A DNA stretch of 64,000 nucleotides from positions 161,231,878-161,295,877 of the forward strand of contig NC_035446.2 of NCBI RefSeq assembly GCF_002127325.2, written 5' to 3'. Numbering within the stretch: the stretch's first letter is position 1; each line of letters begins with the position of its first letter. Source of the stretch: Helianthus annuus. Taxonomy: Eukaryota; Streptophyta; Magnoliopsida; Asterales; Asteraceae. Made by a program: the position numbers and the translations under genes. The notes beneath the pieces are model-generated. The model was not told the origin of the DNA. It did not search any database and was given only the letters and a program-made list of their open reading frames with translations. Positions 21,053 through 32,296 of the stretch are shown one piece after another.

Positions 21053-22608
21053 ATCCTCAACCCTACCAGGCTCACTATCACAACCTCTAGGTTGCTGAGG
21101 AACAGCAATGCCTCTAGAAGTGACAGTCGGAGCTGATTGCTGAGACTAATGTGGTAAAGGTAAATCAGCAGATTTATCCCTTTCCTCATCATCGGGATCT
21201 TCTGATTGTTGAGTATCCAAGTTATTATACAAGTAAAAAAAATTAAGTGTATTAACCTCAAGATGTGTGTTCATATCAAACGAATCAAACACAGTTTTTT
21301 CTTTAAAAGGAAACACATTTTCATAAATTTTACATCTCTGGAGTAATATACAATTTTACTATCCAGACTAAATACCTTGTATCCTTTCTTTTCATTTGAA
21401 TACCCTATAAACACACACTTCTCAGCTCTACTACTTAATTTTTTTGACTCATTTAAAATAGTACAAAAACAAAGACACCCAAACAATCTTAAATGTTCAA
21501 GAAAGGGTTCAAAGTTATACAACATCTCATATGGAGTTTTTCCATTCAGCACAGAAGCCGGAGTCCTATTAATTAAATAAGCAACAGTAAGAACACACTC
21601 ATCCCAAAACCTAACAGGTAAGTTACTTTGAAATAATAAAGCTCTAGCAACATTAAGCAGATGTCTATGTTTCCTCTCCACCACACCATTCTGTTGTGGA
21701 GTATAGGTAATACTTGTTTGATGAATGATACCATTGGTTTTACAAAAATCTTTCATTTTATTGTTAACAAACTCTAGGCCATTATCAGTTCTTACACATT
21801 TAATGCTCTTTTCAAACTGAGTTTTAACAATATTAACAAATGTTTGAAAATACTTAAACACCTCAGATTTATCTTTCATCAAACAAATCCATACTGCCCT
21901 TGAATAATCATCAACTATGGTAAGAAAATACTTAAACCCTTCTCTACTAACCACCCTATATGGTCCCCAAACATCAAGATGAATCAGTTCCCCTAAACAG
22001 GTAGTTTTATGATCACTTATTGGAAATGGTTCCCTATGTTGCTTAGCTTTATGACATATTTCACATGGAACATTATTTTCAGTTGCTTTAATATTCAACT
22101 TATCATAAAAAGGTTTAATAGCTTGATCAGAAGGATGTCCTAATCTAGCATGCCACAAATTATAAACATTACTATTGCTACTACACACCTTAATAGAAGT
22201 ACATGAATTTCCACAAAAGTATAGACCATCAAACTGTCTACCAGTCACCAGGGTTTTCTTTGTTAACAAGTCCTGAATGTAACAAGAATGTTCATCAAAA
22301 CTAACTGACAGTTTATTATCTTTAGCCAACTTATGAACAGATATCAAGTTAATACAATAAGCAGGAACAACAAACACATCTTGCAAAACCACACCATTTG
22401 TAAGTTTCAAACTACCAATTTTAGTTACTAAAGCATCAGTTCCACTTGGGTGTTTAACTCTTATATTTAAGTTCGAAACATCTATAAAGTCTGTTAATAA
22501 ATCACCATCTTTAACCATGTGTTGGTTTGCGTCTGAATCTATTATCCAACCAGAATCCTTCCCACTACCAAACAAATTTGCAAAACAAAATATGGGTTTG
22601 CAAAACAT
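21053..22608 (-). pseudogene. Copia protease and integrase, broken
   Basis: The frame 22608-21271 starts with the protease region, where the active site reads DSD instead of the usual DSG (WIIDSDANQHM). Next is the integrase zinc-binding region with WHARLGHPS and CEICHKAK (His-His-Cys-Cys). The integrase core has Asp in HLDVWGPY, Asp in VRTDNGLEF and Glu in NGVVERKHRHLLN, the D,D(35)E triad. The frame is lost between about 21300 and 21052. Integrase would insert the DNA copy into the host chromosome. The protease change alone would be expected to stop polyprotein processing. Confidence 0.9.
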
Positions 22609-22653
22609 ATTAGCACAAAAGAAACTAGTAGAGCTACCTGAAACATTATGACT

Positions 22654-23664
22654 CTAAGCAGCACCAACCTCATTACTTTTATCTGATAACAAACTTAACA
22701 ACCTCGAAACTTGTTCAGCAGTTAAAGAAGCAGGAACACTAGTTTCAGATACACAACTGTTATTTGTTACAACTGCCCTCTTTCCCTGTCCCCCTCTTGG
22801 TTTCATCCAAGAGGGATATCCAATAATTTCAAAACATTTGTCCACTGAATGACCAACCTTATTACGGTTGGTACATTTTAGTGACTGGTTCGTACTCTTA
22901 TTCCCTTTTTTAATAAAATCACCTTGATTTATCTTAGAAGCAAAACCAATTGTTTGAACCTTTTTATCATATCCAGAATTTCTATGGGATTCCTCCCTAG
23001 AAACTATGGCAAACGCCTCTTTAACAGTAGGCAATGTTTCCTTTGTCAACAAGTTAGTTCTTACACTTTGATAAACGTTGTCCAGACCCATTAAGAATTG
23101 CATCAATTTGATCATTTGATTAAAGTTATTAAAAGATGTGGATGCTTGACAGGAACAAGAAGGTAGTTGCAAAATTTCATCCAATTATTTCCACATTATA
23201 TTCAGTTTATGATAATATTCAGACACGCTCAAACCACCTTGATTAAAACAGTTATTTTTCTGATAAAGATTAAACACAACCGACCCATCTACTTTATCGT
23301 ACATTTCTTTTAACTTTTTCCAAACCTCAGACGCTAAACTAGAATAAACATGACCCAAGTATAAATCCTTAGAAATAGAATTTAACATCCAAGATAAAAC
23401 TACTGAATTACATCTATCCCACTTGGCTGCAAGCACTTCATCATTATCAGATTTAACACACGTTCCATCAATGAAACCATAATTGTTTTTAACCCTAAGT
23501 GCCAATATTATAGAATTTGCCCATACCCTGTAATTTTCAGTTCCCTTTAACTTTATACTAGTTATAGTTAAATTCACAGTATCACTAGCATGCAAATATA
23601 ATGGATTACTAACATCCAACTTACTAATCTGAGTTGCAAAAAGATTACCATCTAGACCAGCCAT
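22654..23664 (-). pseudogene. Copia gag, broken by an in-frame stop
   Basis: The start codon at 23664 opens MAGLDGNLF. A UBN2-type gag region follows, with LKGTENYRVWANSIILALRV and ALAAKWDRCN-like sequence. At 23185-23187 a TAA interrupts the frame directly after NIMWK, and the same frame continues to 22654 with a second TAA. The zinc knuckle reads CTNRNKVGHSVDKC: Arg stands where the second Cys of C-X2-C-X4-H-X4-C is expected. Gag forms the particle that packages element RNA. Both defects suggest decay after insertion. Confidence 0.9.
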
Positions 23665-24399
23665 TATATACTAACAAGAATTCAAGAAAACCAGAAGGAA
23701 CAATACACAAACCAGTTAACAACACGAAATCAAGAACCACTTATCACAACAGATAACAACAAAGAGCACAGAAACGCCAAACCAATTAAACACACACGAC
23801 GAATTCAAGACAGGGAGTCAGATCAGAGGCTCATCACTCAAAAGGTACCTCTGCAAACTATGTCAAAGAAGCCTCCTAGACCTAGAAGACACACCAAAAT
23901 CAACACAAAATGCAACAGAGTGAGCCCTCTTTGTGTCCCAAATCAAAACCGGTTCGTCTAGCCTGGCAACAGTAATGCCTAGACTCAACAACAAGAGTGA
24001 AATGCAATATAACACACAAAAAAAAAACAAGAATGAAACGAACTCACCCAGGGTTGCGTATAACACTGAACAGGATCTATCTCATAACCTTCTAGGGTTA
24101 CAAGATAAGATCAGAAGACAAAGGAAATATGCCAAAAATCTGTTAGTTTGCTTTGTAACCTTCTAGGGTTCAAAGACTAACGAGATTCTTCAACTCGTCC
24201 GACTTTAAAGGCCCCACGAGAGAGATATTATCAGCACAAACTTCGATGCACACACAAAACTTCCAGATCCGGAATCAGCAGAAGATAAACTACCAAGATT
24301 CCACAACAATCAACAGGAAACCCCCAGATCTATACGGATGCACAGTGGATAGAAGATCGAAACCCTAGAACCAATGATTCAAACCCAGGAGCTAATATA
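23665..24399 (-). other. Untranslated leader of the Copia element
   Basis: About 735 bp between the primer binding site and the gag start codon on the minus strand. It contains no long reading frame of its own; short frames on both strands look like chance. Confidence 0.6.
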
Positions 24400-24411
24400 G
24401 CTCTGATACCA
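24400..24411 (-). other. Primer binding site of the Copia element
   Basis: TGGTATCAGAGC lies on the minus strand directly inside the 5' LTR. It matches the 3' end of plant initiator methionine tRNA, the usual primer of Copia elements. Confidence 0.9.
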
Positions 24412-25020
24412 TGTTACAAAACATGGATCTGAACTCAGATCTTCAAGATAACATAAATACCCAAACCAAGATATGATTGAAACCTAAAAACTACGATCTG
24501 ATACAAATCAAATGAAACAGAACTCACAATGATCTCTCAACTACTCCTACGGATTATCGACTTAATAATCCACTACGACTAACAGATTCTAACCTTCACA
24601 GATTCAAGACTAAACTGTGATAACAAACCCTAATCGCAAAAACGGAAGAGAGAGAATGTGAAGTAATACAAAACAATGAACTTGTCTGAGAGGAGAAGTC
24701 AATAAAACAACAGCATAACACTTCTTTATATATGCGCATATTAGATCTCGAGCCCAACAGCATTGTTTATCTCCTGAGCCCAATAGCCTTCCAAAGCCCA
24801 GTTGCATATAAGTAGTGAATCCAGCCCACTTGTGTATCCAACCCATGAAATGTCATTTGTTTGTACCTCACACAAAAAATAATACCAGCATTACAAAATT
24901 ATAAAGTATACAGTAAAGTATTATTGATTATTATTATAAATGTATGTGTAATAATGTTATATTACACACAATATTATTTTAAGTCATTGAGATGAGAATG
25001 TTACCATAGAACTTTTAACA
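24412..25020 (-). repeat. 5' LTR of the Copia element
   Basis: On the minus strand it starts TGTTAAAAGTTCTATGG and ends CATGTTTTGTAACA. It is 609 bp, the same as its partner at 18659-19267. Confidence 0.95.
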
Positions 25021-25191
25021 GATTTTCTAGTATATTTAAAGTTTGTTTTAGAGTTAACTAAAGATAGCAAAAAATTGAAGCAAAATTAGTCTTGTTCTTT
25101 AACTTGTTTCTTATAGTTTGAATCGCTCAAAGGGTTAGCCTAACCCGCTTAACGGGTTACTATCATTAGTGTTTTTATTCAATCGTTCTCA

Positions 25192-25630
25192 TGCCTCCAT
25201 GGAAAGAACCTGCATCCACCAATGGGTCTCTTCAAGCTTTATGTGATAAATTCATCCAGTTTATGTCACATTACACCAAGACCATAGCCCAGTCTACTCT
25301 ACTGCTTGAGCCAATGGTCGGTTCAAATTCATGCAAGTTGCTATGCATCAACAACTGGAGCTCACCAACAAGTTGTTCGCAACCATCACTCAAGACAAGA
25401 AAGCCTATTCAGCCATGCCACCGCCACCGCCACCGGCCCAACCCTTGAGCGTTACCCTTACCACAACCGATCCAAAAGCATTATCGCTGGCCGGTCATTT
25501 TATACAAACTACGCACCACATTTTGTCACCCTCATCCGCAACAATCTTAATCCCGACACTTACCGCGACTCAAAATCATTTTGCACAACCACCTGTCCGA
25601 CAACCGGTTTCTACACCTTCTACACGCCGG
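25192..25630 (+). pseudogene. gag N-terminal fragment of a Ty3/gypsy-type element (plus arm)
   Basis: The frame begins MPPWKEPASTNGSLQALCDKFIQFMSHYTKTIAQ, a start style I associate with plant Ty3/gypsy gag. It shifts frame near 25320 (VAMHQQLELTNKLFATITQD) and becomes Pro-rich. No capsid core or zinc knuckle remains. It mirrors the fragment on the other strand at 25631-25885. Confidence 0.5.
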
Positions 25631-25885
25631 ATGTGAGTTTTTGGGGTCATTTCTAGTGAGGGTTGTGGCGGGTGGTGGTCGAGGGGGCAATGGAGGTGGA
25701 GGTTCTTGGCCGAGTCGGGTGCAAAAAACCAAGAGTTGTTGTTGGTGTACTGCTAGAAAACTCCACATGGCGTCAAGCATCGACATGGTGTGTGAGGCTT
25801 GTTGGGCGGCAATAGCTTCTTGTTGGGTCGTTAGCCGGTCAACTAAGGTTGTGCCTCCTTCTTCGAAACTTGTACGGGAGGCATG
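25631..25885 (-). pseudogene. gag N-terminal fragment, inverted (minus arm)
   Basis: On the minus strand a start ATGCCTCC near 25884 leads into VQVSKKEAQ. Then, in a shifted frame, come LTTQQEAIAAQQASHTMSML and WSFLAVHQQQ, ending in a Pro-rich stretch. The order matches the plus-strand fragment at 25192: start, Gln-rich helix, Pro-rich tail. The shared leader word CGCTCAAAGGGT at both arms supports a common origin. Confidence 0.5.
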
Positions 25886-26188
25886 ATGATCGAGAATGAA
25901 AGCACCAGACGATGTGACCCTTTGAGCGGGTTAGACTCCAAGAATTAGACATAGAACAAGTCTTTGCTAATTTTTCTTCTTCCCTCATTCACTAAATGAA
26001 GGGGTATAAATACAATCATCAATAAAGGAAACGTGGGTTATTGGTTACTACTAAACATGCAAACTAAAATGTAAACTTACTATTCTAAATCAACTAGTTA
26101 ACTATGTGGGAGAACATGGGAACAAAAATGCAAAGAACAAATATTCAAACGTGGGTTGCTTCACACATTTGACTGTCGTATCAATGTG

Positions 26189-26461
26189 CTTGGGCCGTTT
26201 GTTTGTGTAAGGCTTTCAAACAAATCAAATCACTTCATTGAACAGTTGGAACTCTATGTGCTGCAAGTCTGCTCAATTATATATACTGAACTCAGTGAAG
26301 TTGCAAATAATTATAAGTTTTCTAGAAGGTTTATACTTTAATAAACGATAATCTAATAATATCATCCATACTTCGTTGATAGAAACTTAATTGAAGTAGA
26401 ATCCATATTTCGTATACCACTCACTGAGAAGTGGACTTGTATGAAATTACCAAGCATCTAC
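26189..26461 (-). repeat. 3' flank of kinase copy 1
   Basis: It matches 49816-50081 downstream of kinase copy 2 (GTGTAAGGCTTTCAAACAAA, CTTCATTGAAC, ACTCAGTGAAGTTGCAA). It probably includes the old 3' untranslated region. Confidence 0.75.
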
Positions 26462-27592
26462 TTATGAAACTGTGACTTCATTGACTGAACCCGAAGGTTG
26501 TGTCATGCTTGAGGATGACTCAACTTCATGCTTAGTCACTTCTGCATAATAGCCAGGTTGGTTTGGAAAAGGCAATGCACCCTCACCACTCAACATGTGA
26601 ACCACAGAAGACATATTTGGTCTATCGTCTGCATGGTTTTGCACACATGATAAACCAACATGTATTGCTTGAAGCACTTCAGATGCAGTCCATGAGTCCC
26701 CTAAGGCAGCATCAACCAGTTCCTGTGGCTTGTCTTCCTTGTAGAGTCTCCATGCCTAAATCACACATATAAAAATTCAGGCGGTATTTCCAGATTATGA
26801 GATTATATTCTTTTAACTAAACTTACATGCCCAAGAAGGTTATCCTGGTGACCTTGATAAGTGAATCCTCTGTTTTTCTTCCCACTCACAATCTCTAGCA
26901 CCAAAACACCAAAGCTAAACACATCTGATTTTGCTGAGAAATTCCCATTTGCTGCATACTCCGGAGATATGTAACCCCTAAAACACATAACACATTGGGA
27001 GCCGAGTAATTATCTAAAGTATAATCAATAGTGAGAGTGATAGATACTTACAGTGTACCCACAACTTTGTTTGTATTGGCTTCAATCTCATATTCTTTGA
27101 ACATTCTAGCCAAGTCAAAGTCTGATATTTTCGGGTTCATATTGTAATCAAGCAAAATATTGCTTGCTTTTAGATCTCTATGGATTATCTTAAGGCTGGA
27201 ATCTTGATGGAGATACATAAGTCCTTTAGCAATCCCATTTATGATGCGGAAGCGTCGAGGCCAGTCAAGTAACAAGGAGTTGTTTTCATCTGCCACAAGT
27301 TTTATTTCAATATATTGTTACTTCGTAATACATGGTTTAATGTTTAAATAGATTTGTGGTCTTATATAATCTTGAGAAAGCCTAACCAAATAAACAATAG
27401 TCCAAGCTTTTGTTGGGCATGTATTCATAAATCAACATCATTTCGTCTCCTTGAGCACAATATCCCAAAAGTTTCACAAGGTTACGGTGTTGAAGCTTGG
27501 CAATACACATGGCTTCGTTCTGGAACTCAACAAGTCCTTGCCTTGATGTCTTTGACAGCCTCTTCACGGCCATTTCTCCTCCCTCTTCAAGC
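26462..27592 (-). pseudogene. S-domain receptor-like kinase, kinase half only (copy 1)
   Basis: Four exons survive: 27592-27387, 27289-27052, 26978-26827 and 26756-26462, with GT donors and AG acceptors. They code for a Ser/Thr kinase domain of the plant G-type lectin (S-domain) receptor kinase family: [12 protein letters not shown] (ATP-binding Lys), [19 protein letters not shown] and the family C-terminus. The exons and introns line up with copy 2 at 50082-51225. Two faults are plain. Homology stops at 27592, so the glycine loop, transmembrane and lectin regions are missing. The magnesium-binding DFG reads DFD, which should abolish normal catalysis. It is a truncated duplicate. Confidence 0.9.
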
Positions 27593-28200
27593 GATTCGGA
27601 CTGGCGAAGAGTGTTGATTGGTGAGGGTTATATTGGGGGTGGGTTGGGTTGACGAAGATAAGGATGGTGGGCCCCACTTGATTAAATAAATAATCAAAAT
27701 ATATATATTTCTATTAACGTTTAAGTTATTATATTTAATAGTAAGGGTAGTTTTGTCATTTCACATCCACTTAACTGAGAAAACTAACCTTCATCCACTC
27801 TAGGGACTATCCGAGTAACAAACTATCAAACCACAGGGAGCACCAATGTAATTTCCAAAGGTTGGGGACTATAGATGTTATTTTACAAAACCACAGGGAC
27901 TATCCGTGCATTTTACTCTTTTTTTTTGAGTAAATTACAAGTTTTGTCATTTATGTATGTACCAAATTTCAGGCGGTGTCCTTTGACTTCAAAATTGACT
28001 GGTTTTGTTCTTAACGTTTCAAAATCCTGCACGTTATGTCCTTTAATTCTAACCCAGTTAGATTTTTTGGTTAAGTATAGTCATGTGCCTTGTACATGTG
28101 GGTATTTTTGTCATTCCACCTTCTTAAGTGGTATTGTGTAAAGAACTTTTAATGAGGGATTGTTTTGTACAAAAGCAAAAAATAAAAGGATTTATATTAA
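27593..28200. mobile_element. Fragments of inverted-repeat DNA elements
   Basis: Two stretches (about 27780-27915 and 27920-28130) have the style of plant MULE-like terminal repeats: CCACAGGGACTATCCGTGCA and, further on, TTTTGTCATTTATGTATG with CCTTTAATTCTAACCCAGTT. The first looks like a right end, the second like a left end. No intact partner ends are visible. The junction with kinase copy 1 is at 27592. Confidence 0.35.
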
Positions 28201-29028
28201 CTCTCTCTCTCTCTGATCTGATTTCCCCCTCTCTCCCTTAACATAATCTGAAATTCCATCCATCTCATCTCTTAAAAATCTGGTGGTAGGGCGGGGTTGG
28301 TGGGTTGATGGTGCTTCGGCAACACCACTGTTCAGACGCGGTGTCGTTGCGGTGCTGTAGTGGTACAGTGGTGGTGCTATAGTGGTGGCGACTTGGTGGT
28401 TGAGTCGCGGTGTCAGAGGTGGTTATGTGGAGGAGAATACAAACGGGGACTGCACGATTACGTGGTGGTGCCAGTTAGGTAACAGTCAGGTTTTATGGTG
28501 GTGGAGGTTTTGAGGTGGTGCTCCCAATAGAGATTTAGGTGAAGAAAGTAAGAGCGTGTGTAGTAAATTTGGGATTAATGGTGTCGATAGGACATTATTA
28601 CCTGAAGCTATTATCATCTCCAGCTCCACACTCCAAACTGTTGCATCATTTTAAGGCGGTTGCGATTATGGGAGGTGGGTTAGGGGCGATGGTGGTTGTG
28701 GGAAGTGGGTTAAGGGCGGTGGTGGTTGTGGGAGGTGGGTTAGGTGCAACGAAGGTGGTTGTGTGACATGGGTTAGGGGCGACGGTGGTGTGGGAGGTGA
28801 TTAGGGGCGGTGGTTGTGTGAGGTAGTTGGAGATCTTGATGACAGTGGTGGTGGTGGCGGTGGAGGGTGGTGGCTGTGGTGGGTTGGTGATGGTGGGTTG
28901 ATGGTGGTGGTGGTGCTAGAGAGAGAGAGAGTAGGAGAGAGGGAGAGCTATAATAATAATAATAATAATAATAATTTTAGAAATATTTTGTTTACTTTTT
29001 TAAAATAATATTAAATAAATGGGTAAAA
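28200..29028. repeat. CT- and GGT-rich filler with a minisatellite
   Basis: A (CT)n stretch at 28201-28215 is followed by GGT-rich DNA. From 28664 to 28830 a unit of about 30-36 bp (GTTGTGGGAGGTGGGTTAGG plus a variable tail) repeats five times. A (GA)n run and a (TAA)n microsatellite (about 28951-28974) follow. The style matches the filler of the element at 13297, so this may be the interior of a related element whose right end was lost at 29028. Confidence 0.55.
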
Positions 29029-29551
29029 AAGATTAAGTTGTATGTTTTTTTTCACTTCATCATACCAAACTATAAACCATACATACTTGTTACATTTCAT
29101 GTGTTATACACACCTATGTTATCACACTTTTGGCTAAATTAAAACATGTCATTTATGCATTTTGGACCTTGTTACAAGTTACATACATACTAGACACCAT
29201 GTAACACTTTATTAAACATCAAATATATACCTTTTAATGTCAAAAAATAAAATAAAACAAAAATTATAGGGTTGTTAACAGCCTTGCATCAGCCCACTTA
29301 AATTCTTTGTTTTGAGTTATTTAGCCACTAAACACTTCCAAAGCTCAACCCAGTGAAATCCTAATCCATTCCCTATATAACCCAAGCTTCCTCCAAGCAT
29401 TTTTCACTTTCTAAACACTCTCTGTTCACTCTCAAACACTCCAAACCGTTGCTGACTTCTGAAGTTCGAGCAGATTGATACTACTTCACTAAAGTGAGCA
29501 TAACTCACTCAATTCTTATCCGATTCATTCGATTCTTTTTGCTACTTCTTT
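29029..29551 (+). repeat. 5' LTR of element D, first piece
   Basis: From AAGATTAAGTTGTATG to TTTTTGCTACTTCTTTGT it matches 46703-47218 of the 3' LTR nearly base for base. A TATA box lies at about 29374-29380. The first ~305 bp of the LTR are missing at its left edge, where it meets unrelated DNA. At its right edge it meets the interior of the Copia-like element without that element's own 5' LTR, so a deletion must have occurred there. Confidence 0.8.
29374..29380 (+). promoter_or_regulatory. TATA box of the element D LTR
   Basis: CCCTATATAACCC is present here and at the equivalent place in the 3' LTR (47037-47048), followed in both by a C/T-rich leader. Confidence 0.55.
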
Positions 29552-29707
29552 GTTTTGGATTATCTTCATTTCCAACATATGATCCACAGTTTTCTACGAC
29601 AAAGAGTGGCAAAGTTCTTCAATGTAACATTGCTTTAAAGCTTGAAAATGATCAAAATTATACTGAGGAAGTTGCTAAAAGTCACATGTCTTTGTTGGTG
29701 ACCGTGC

Positions 29708-32296
29708 TTGAATCCTATAGGCTTAGTTGCAGGGAGGATCGGAAATCCAATGCTCACGAAAGAGGATTACGATCAAATTGATGCCGAGGAGATGGAATTG
29801 ATGGATATTAAATGGTGCATGGCTAGTATTTTGAGACGGGCTGAAAAGTTTATACAAATCACAGGCAGAGATGATTTTCACGAAGCACATGTTTCAACTT
29901 TAGGTTTTGATAAGTCTAAAGTTACTTGTTTTCGTTGCAGGGAAAAGGGTCATTTCAAGAGAGAATGCACAAATCGAGAAGCGAGTGGAGCACAAAACCC
30001 TTTCGGAAACAACGATTATCACAAAAAAGCGATTTATCATCAAGTCACACCACAGCCATATCAACAACAACATGCACCACATCAGGCACAAACCGCACAT
30101 GGCAGAAATGTGATTGAAGATTCAAAGAGAGCATGTCTGGTTAATCAGGGCAAGGATGGTGGATTCAATTGGGATAAATACATTCCAACAAACAGCAAAG
30201 TGTGTTTGGCAGATCAAGACGATGAAAAATTGGTTGAAGGTTTTAGTTGGGACAATTTCTGCCCAGACCAAGAATTCATGGCCAAAGAGATGTCAAATGT
30301 TAAAGCTTTTGTTGCTAATGCTTATGATGAGTATTGGGCTGCAAAATACAGAAAGGTCAGGGAAGCTGAAGAAGAAAAATGGAGAAAAATTGAAGAAGAG
30401 GAAGAAGAAGAAGAAAGGTTAAAAGCTGAAGCCGAGAAAAAGAAAAGAGCTGAATTTTTCCAAACAAAAAAAAACGGTCAAAGATGTTCCGGAATTTGAA
30501 ATTAAAGTTGATACTGAAGCAGTCAAATTTCCTGAAAAATGCTTAAATTGTGATTCTTTGATCAAGCAAAACAACGAGTTGCTATACAACATTAAAAGGT
30601 TGAAAGAATCATATGATACTGTGAACAGAGAGATTAACAAGTACACTGAGTTGAACAGTGAACAAGCTGTAGCAATGAATACACTAAAAGGAGCGTACAT
30701 GAGATAGCTTGATGATGTAAACTTCAACACAAAGAAGTGTGCTGAGCTGGAATTGAAGTTGGCAACATAAAGAATAGAAACTGAAAGAGTCAACAATTTA
30801 TTAAAAAGTTACTCATGTTCTACTTTTGTTGTTGACATGATTTATCCGATTGTGAAGAAATTGAAGACGTTTGAAGAAGAAAAGACTTCAGAAGAAAAGA
30901 TGTCCGTGACAAAAGACGAGGATGAAGTAGAAATTTCTGGTAAGAAACCAAGTGTTGTCTACAATAGATGTCCGCCCCCGGTCGAAAATGGATATTCGCC
31001 TCGAAATCCAAATTCCGAAAGAGTCAAAAAGGCAATTAACTTACAATGGGAGTCTGGGCCATCAGATAACTTGCCAGAAAATATTGATGTCACGTACACA
31101 TCGTCTGACACTGATCATGAGTCCGAATTGATAAAAAGTGTGGTCGATCAGGTGTTGGATAAAGATGACATTGAAGAGTCTAAAACGGAGTCCAAACTCG
31201 AGTCAAAATCCGAGTCCGATGCATCAAAGCCGACAATCAAAAAGGACAAACGGGTTTATGATAAAGAATTTTTGCTATATATCAAAGTCTAATTTAAATG
31301 ACGAACCGATCAAAGTAGCATATACTTTGAAAGATTCTGACAAATTATATTATGATGAGATTTTTCCAATAAGAAGTGTTAAATTTGAAATGACCAAAAA
31401 GGTTTTCAAAATGACAGAAATTAATATTTCTGAAATAAAAGATCTAAATCTTTCTGGAAAACCTAAACAATACACTTCAAGAGACCAACAAAGAATTAAC
31501 AAGAAAATGGGTTACAATTGTGGTTATAGTTTCCAAAAGAAACCAAACCATAATGGTAATATCAAAAAGAAAGGTCTTTGATTTATTCAACCGAAAAATT
31601 ATAAAAATGAAAAAGTTTATAAACCAAAAACTGTGTTTGTTTCAGGAAAATCTTCAGAGGATGAGAAAGAACAAGCTTTCAGGAAACAGACGAATCAAGA
31701 GTTCCTTGCCAAGAAGCAAGAGGAATTGAAGAAGAATGTTGTTCAGAAAAAGACAGAAAAAGAACCTGTTTTCAGTGCAAAACTGCTAGTCATATTGCTA
31801 AAAATTGTCCGAAAACATACAAACCAAAACAGGAAGTTTCTGAGAAACTGAAAGAAAAGATTGTTGAGAAAGTCAAATCACCAACGAACAACCTTAAAGT
31901 TTTTGAAAATTCAATTTATGAAGTTGGTGAGTGTTCAAAAATGTTTTCAAAAAGAAGGAAAAACTTAACAACCAACAATGGGTTGTTAAGAAATCAAGAG
32001 ACAGTTCTGGTGATGAATCTGATTCCATAAAATCAGAGGAGCCGCAGGTTGTTGTGAAAGATGAGAAGAAAGTTCCGCCAGTGGATGATGTAAATTTTCC
32101 ACCACTGAATGCTAAAAATTTGAAATCTAAAATTGGAAAAGTGGAAATTTCAAACCAATTCTTTCCTAAAAAGAAAGAATTGGATACTGAAAAAGCCTTT
32201 AACCCTGCTGTGAAAAATATTTTTGGAAAAATGATTGAAGGGAAAGCTAAAGGGGTTAAGGAATTTTATCAATTAAAAGGAAAGATACAACCCTAA
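29708..32296 (+). pseudogene. gag-like protein with two zinc knuckles, broken
   Basis: The first open part (29708-30499) has DIKWCMASILRRAEKF, then the knuckle CFRCREKGHFKREC, a Gln/His-rich stretch and an acidic Glu-rich coiled coil. The frame shifts at a run of A near 30468. Two stops (about 30704 and 30768) follow, then acidic Ser/Glu-rich sequence (30837-31292) with another shift. A second complete knuckle CFQCKTASHIAKNC lies near 31770-31811. The last open part is 31931-32296. This two-knuckle layout fits gag of a plant Copia group that I recognise only in style. Many stops and shifts show long decay. Confidence 0.75.

Larger units (their letters stand above)
18659..25020 (-). mobile_element. 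Copia (Ty1-type) LTR retrotransposon, nearly full length, inactive
   Basis: The 609-bp LTRs at 24412-25020 (5') and 18659-19267 (3') differ at only a small number of sites. Flanking GATTT (18654-18658 and 25021-25025) is a perfect 5-bp duplication. On the minus strand the order is LTR, primer binding site, leader, gag, protease, integrase, reverse transcriptase, RNase H, polypurine tract, LTR. Integrase before reverse transcriptase is the Copia order. Premature stops in gag and RNase H, frameshifts, an altered protease site and an altered zinc knuckle show the copy cannot act on its own. Confidence 0.95.
18526..26183. mobile_element. Inverted two-halved LTR/gag element, split by a Copia element
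   Basis: The ends are TGTGATACG on the left and CGTATCA on the right, flanked by ATGTG on both sides (18521-18525 and 26184-26188). The uninterrupted sequence in kinase copy 2 confirms an insertion here. Removing the Copia element (18659-25020 plus one GATTT) leaves about 1.3 kb. Both arms read inwards as an LTR-like stretch, a leader with CGCTCAAAGGGT, then a gag start ATGCCTCC: plus strand at 25192, minus strand ending near 25884. The halves meet tail to tail near 25630. This arrangement could come from self-integration of a retrotransposon DNA or from rearrangement. Confidence 0.6.

Noticed and set aside
28539..29008. Gly/Val-rich frames as a glycine-rich protein
   Set aside because: They are translations of the GGT minisatellite and (GA)n/(TAA)n tracts, with no signal peptide or splice context.
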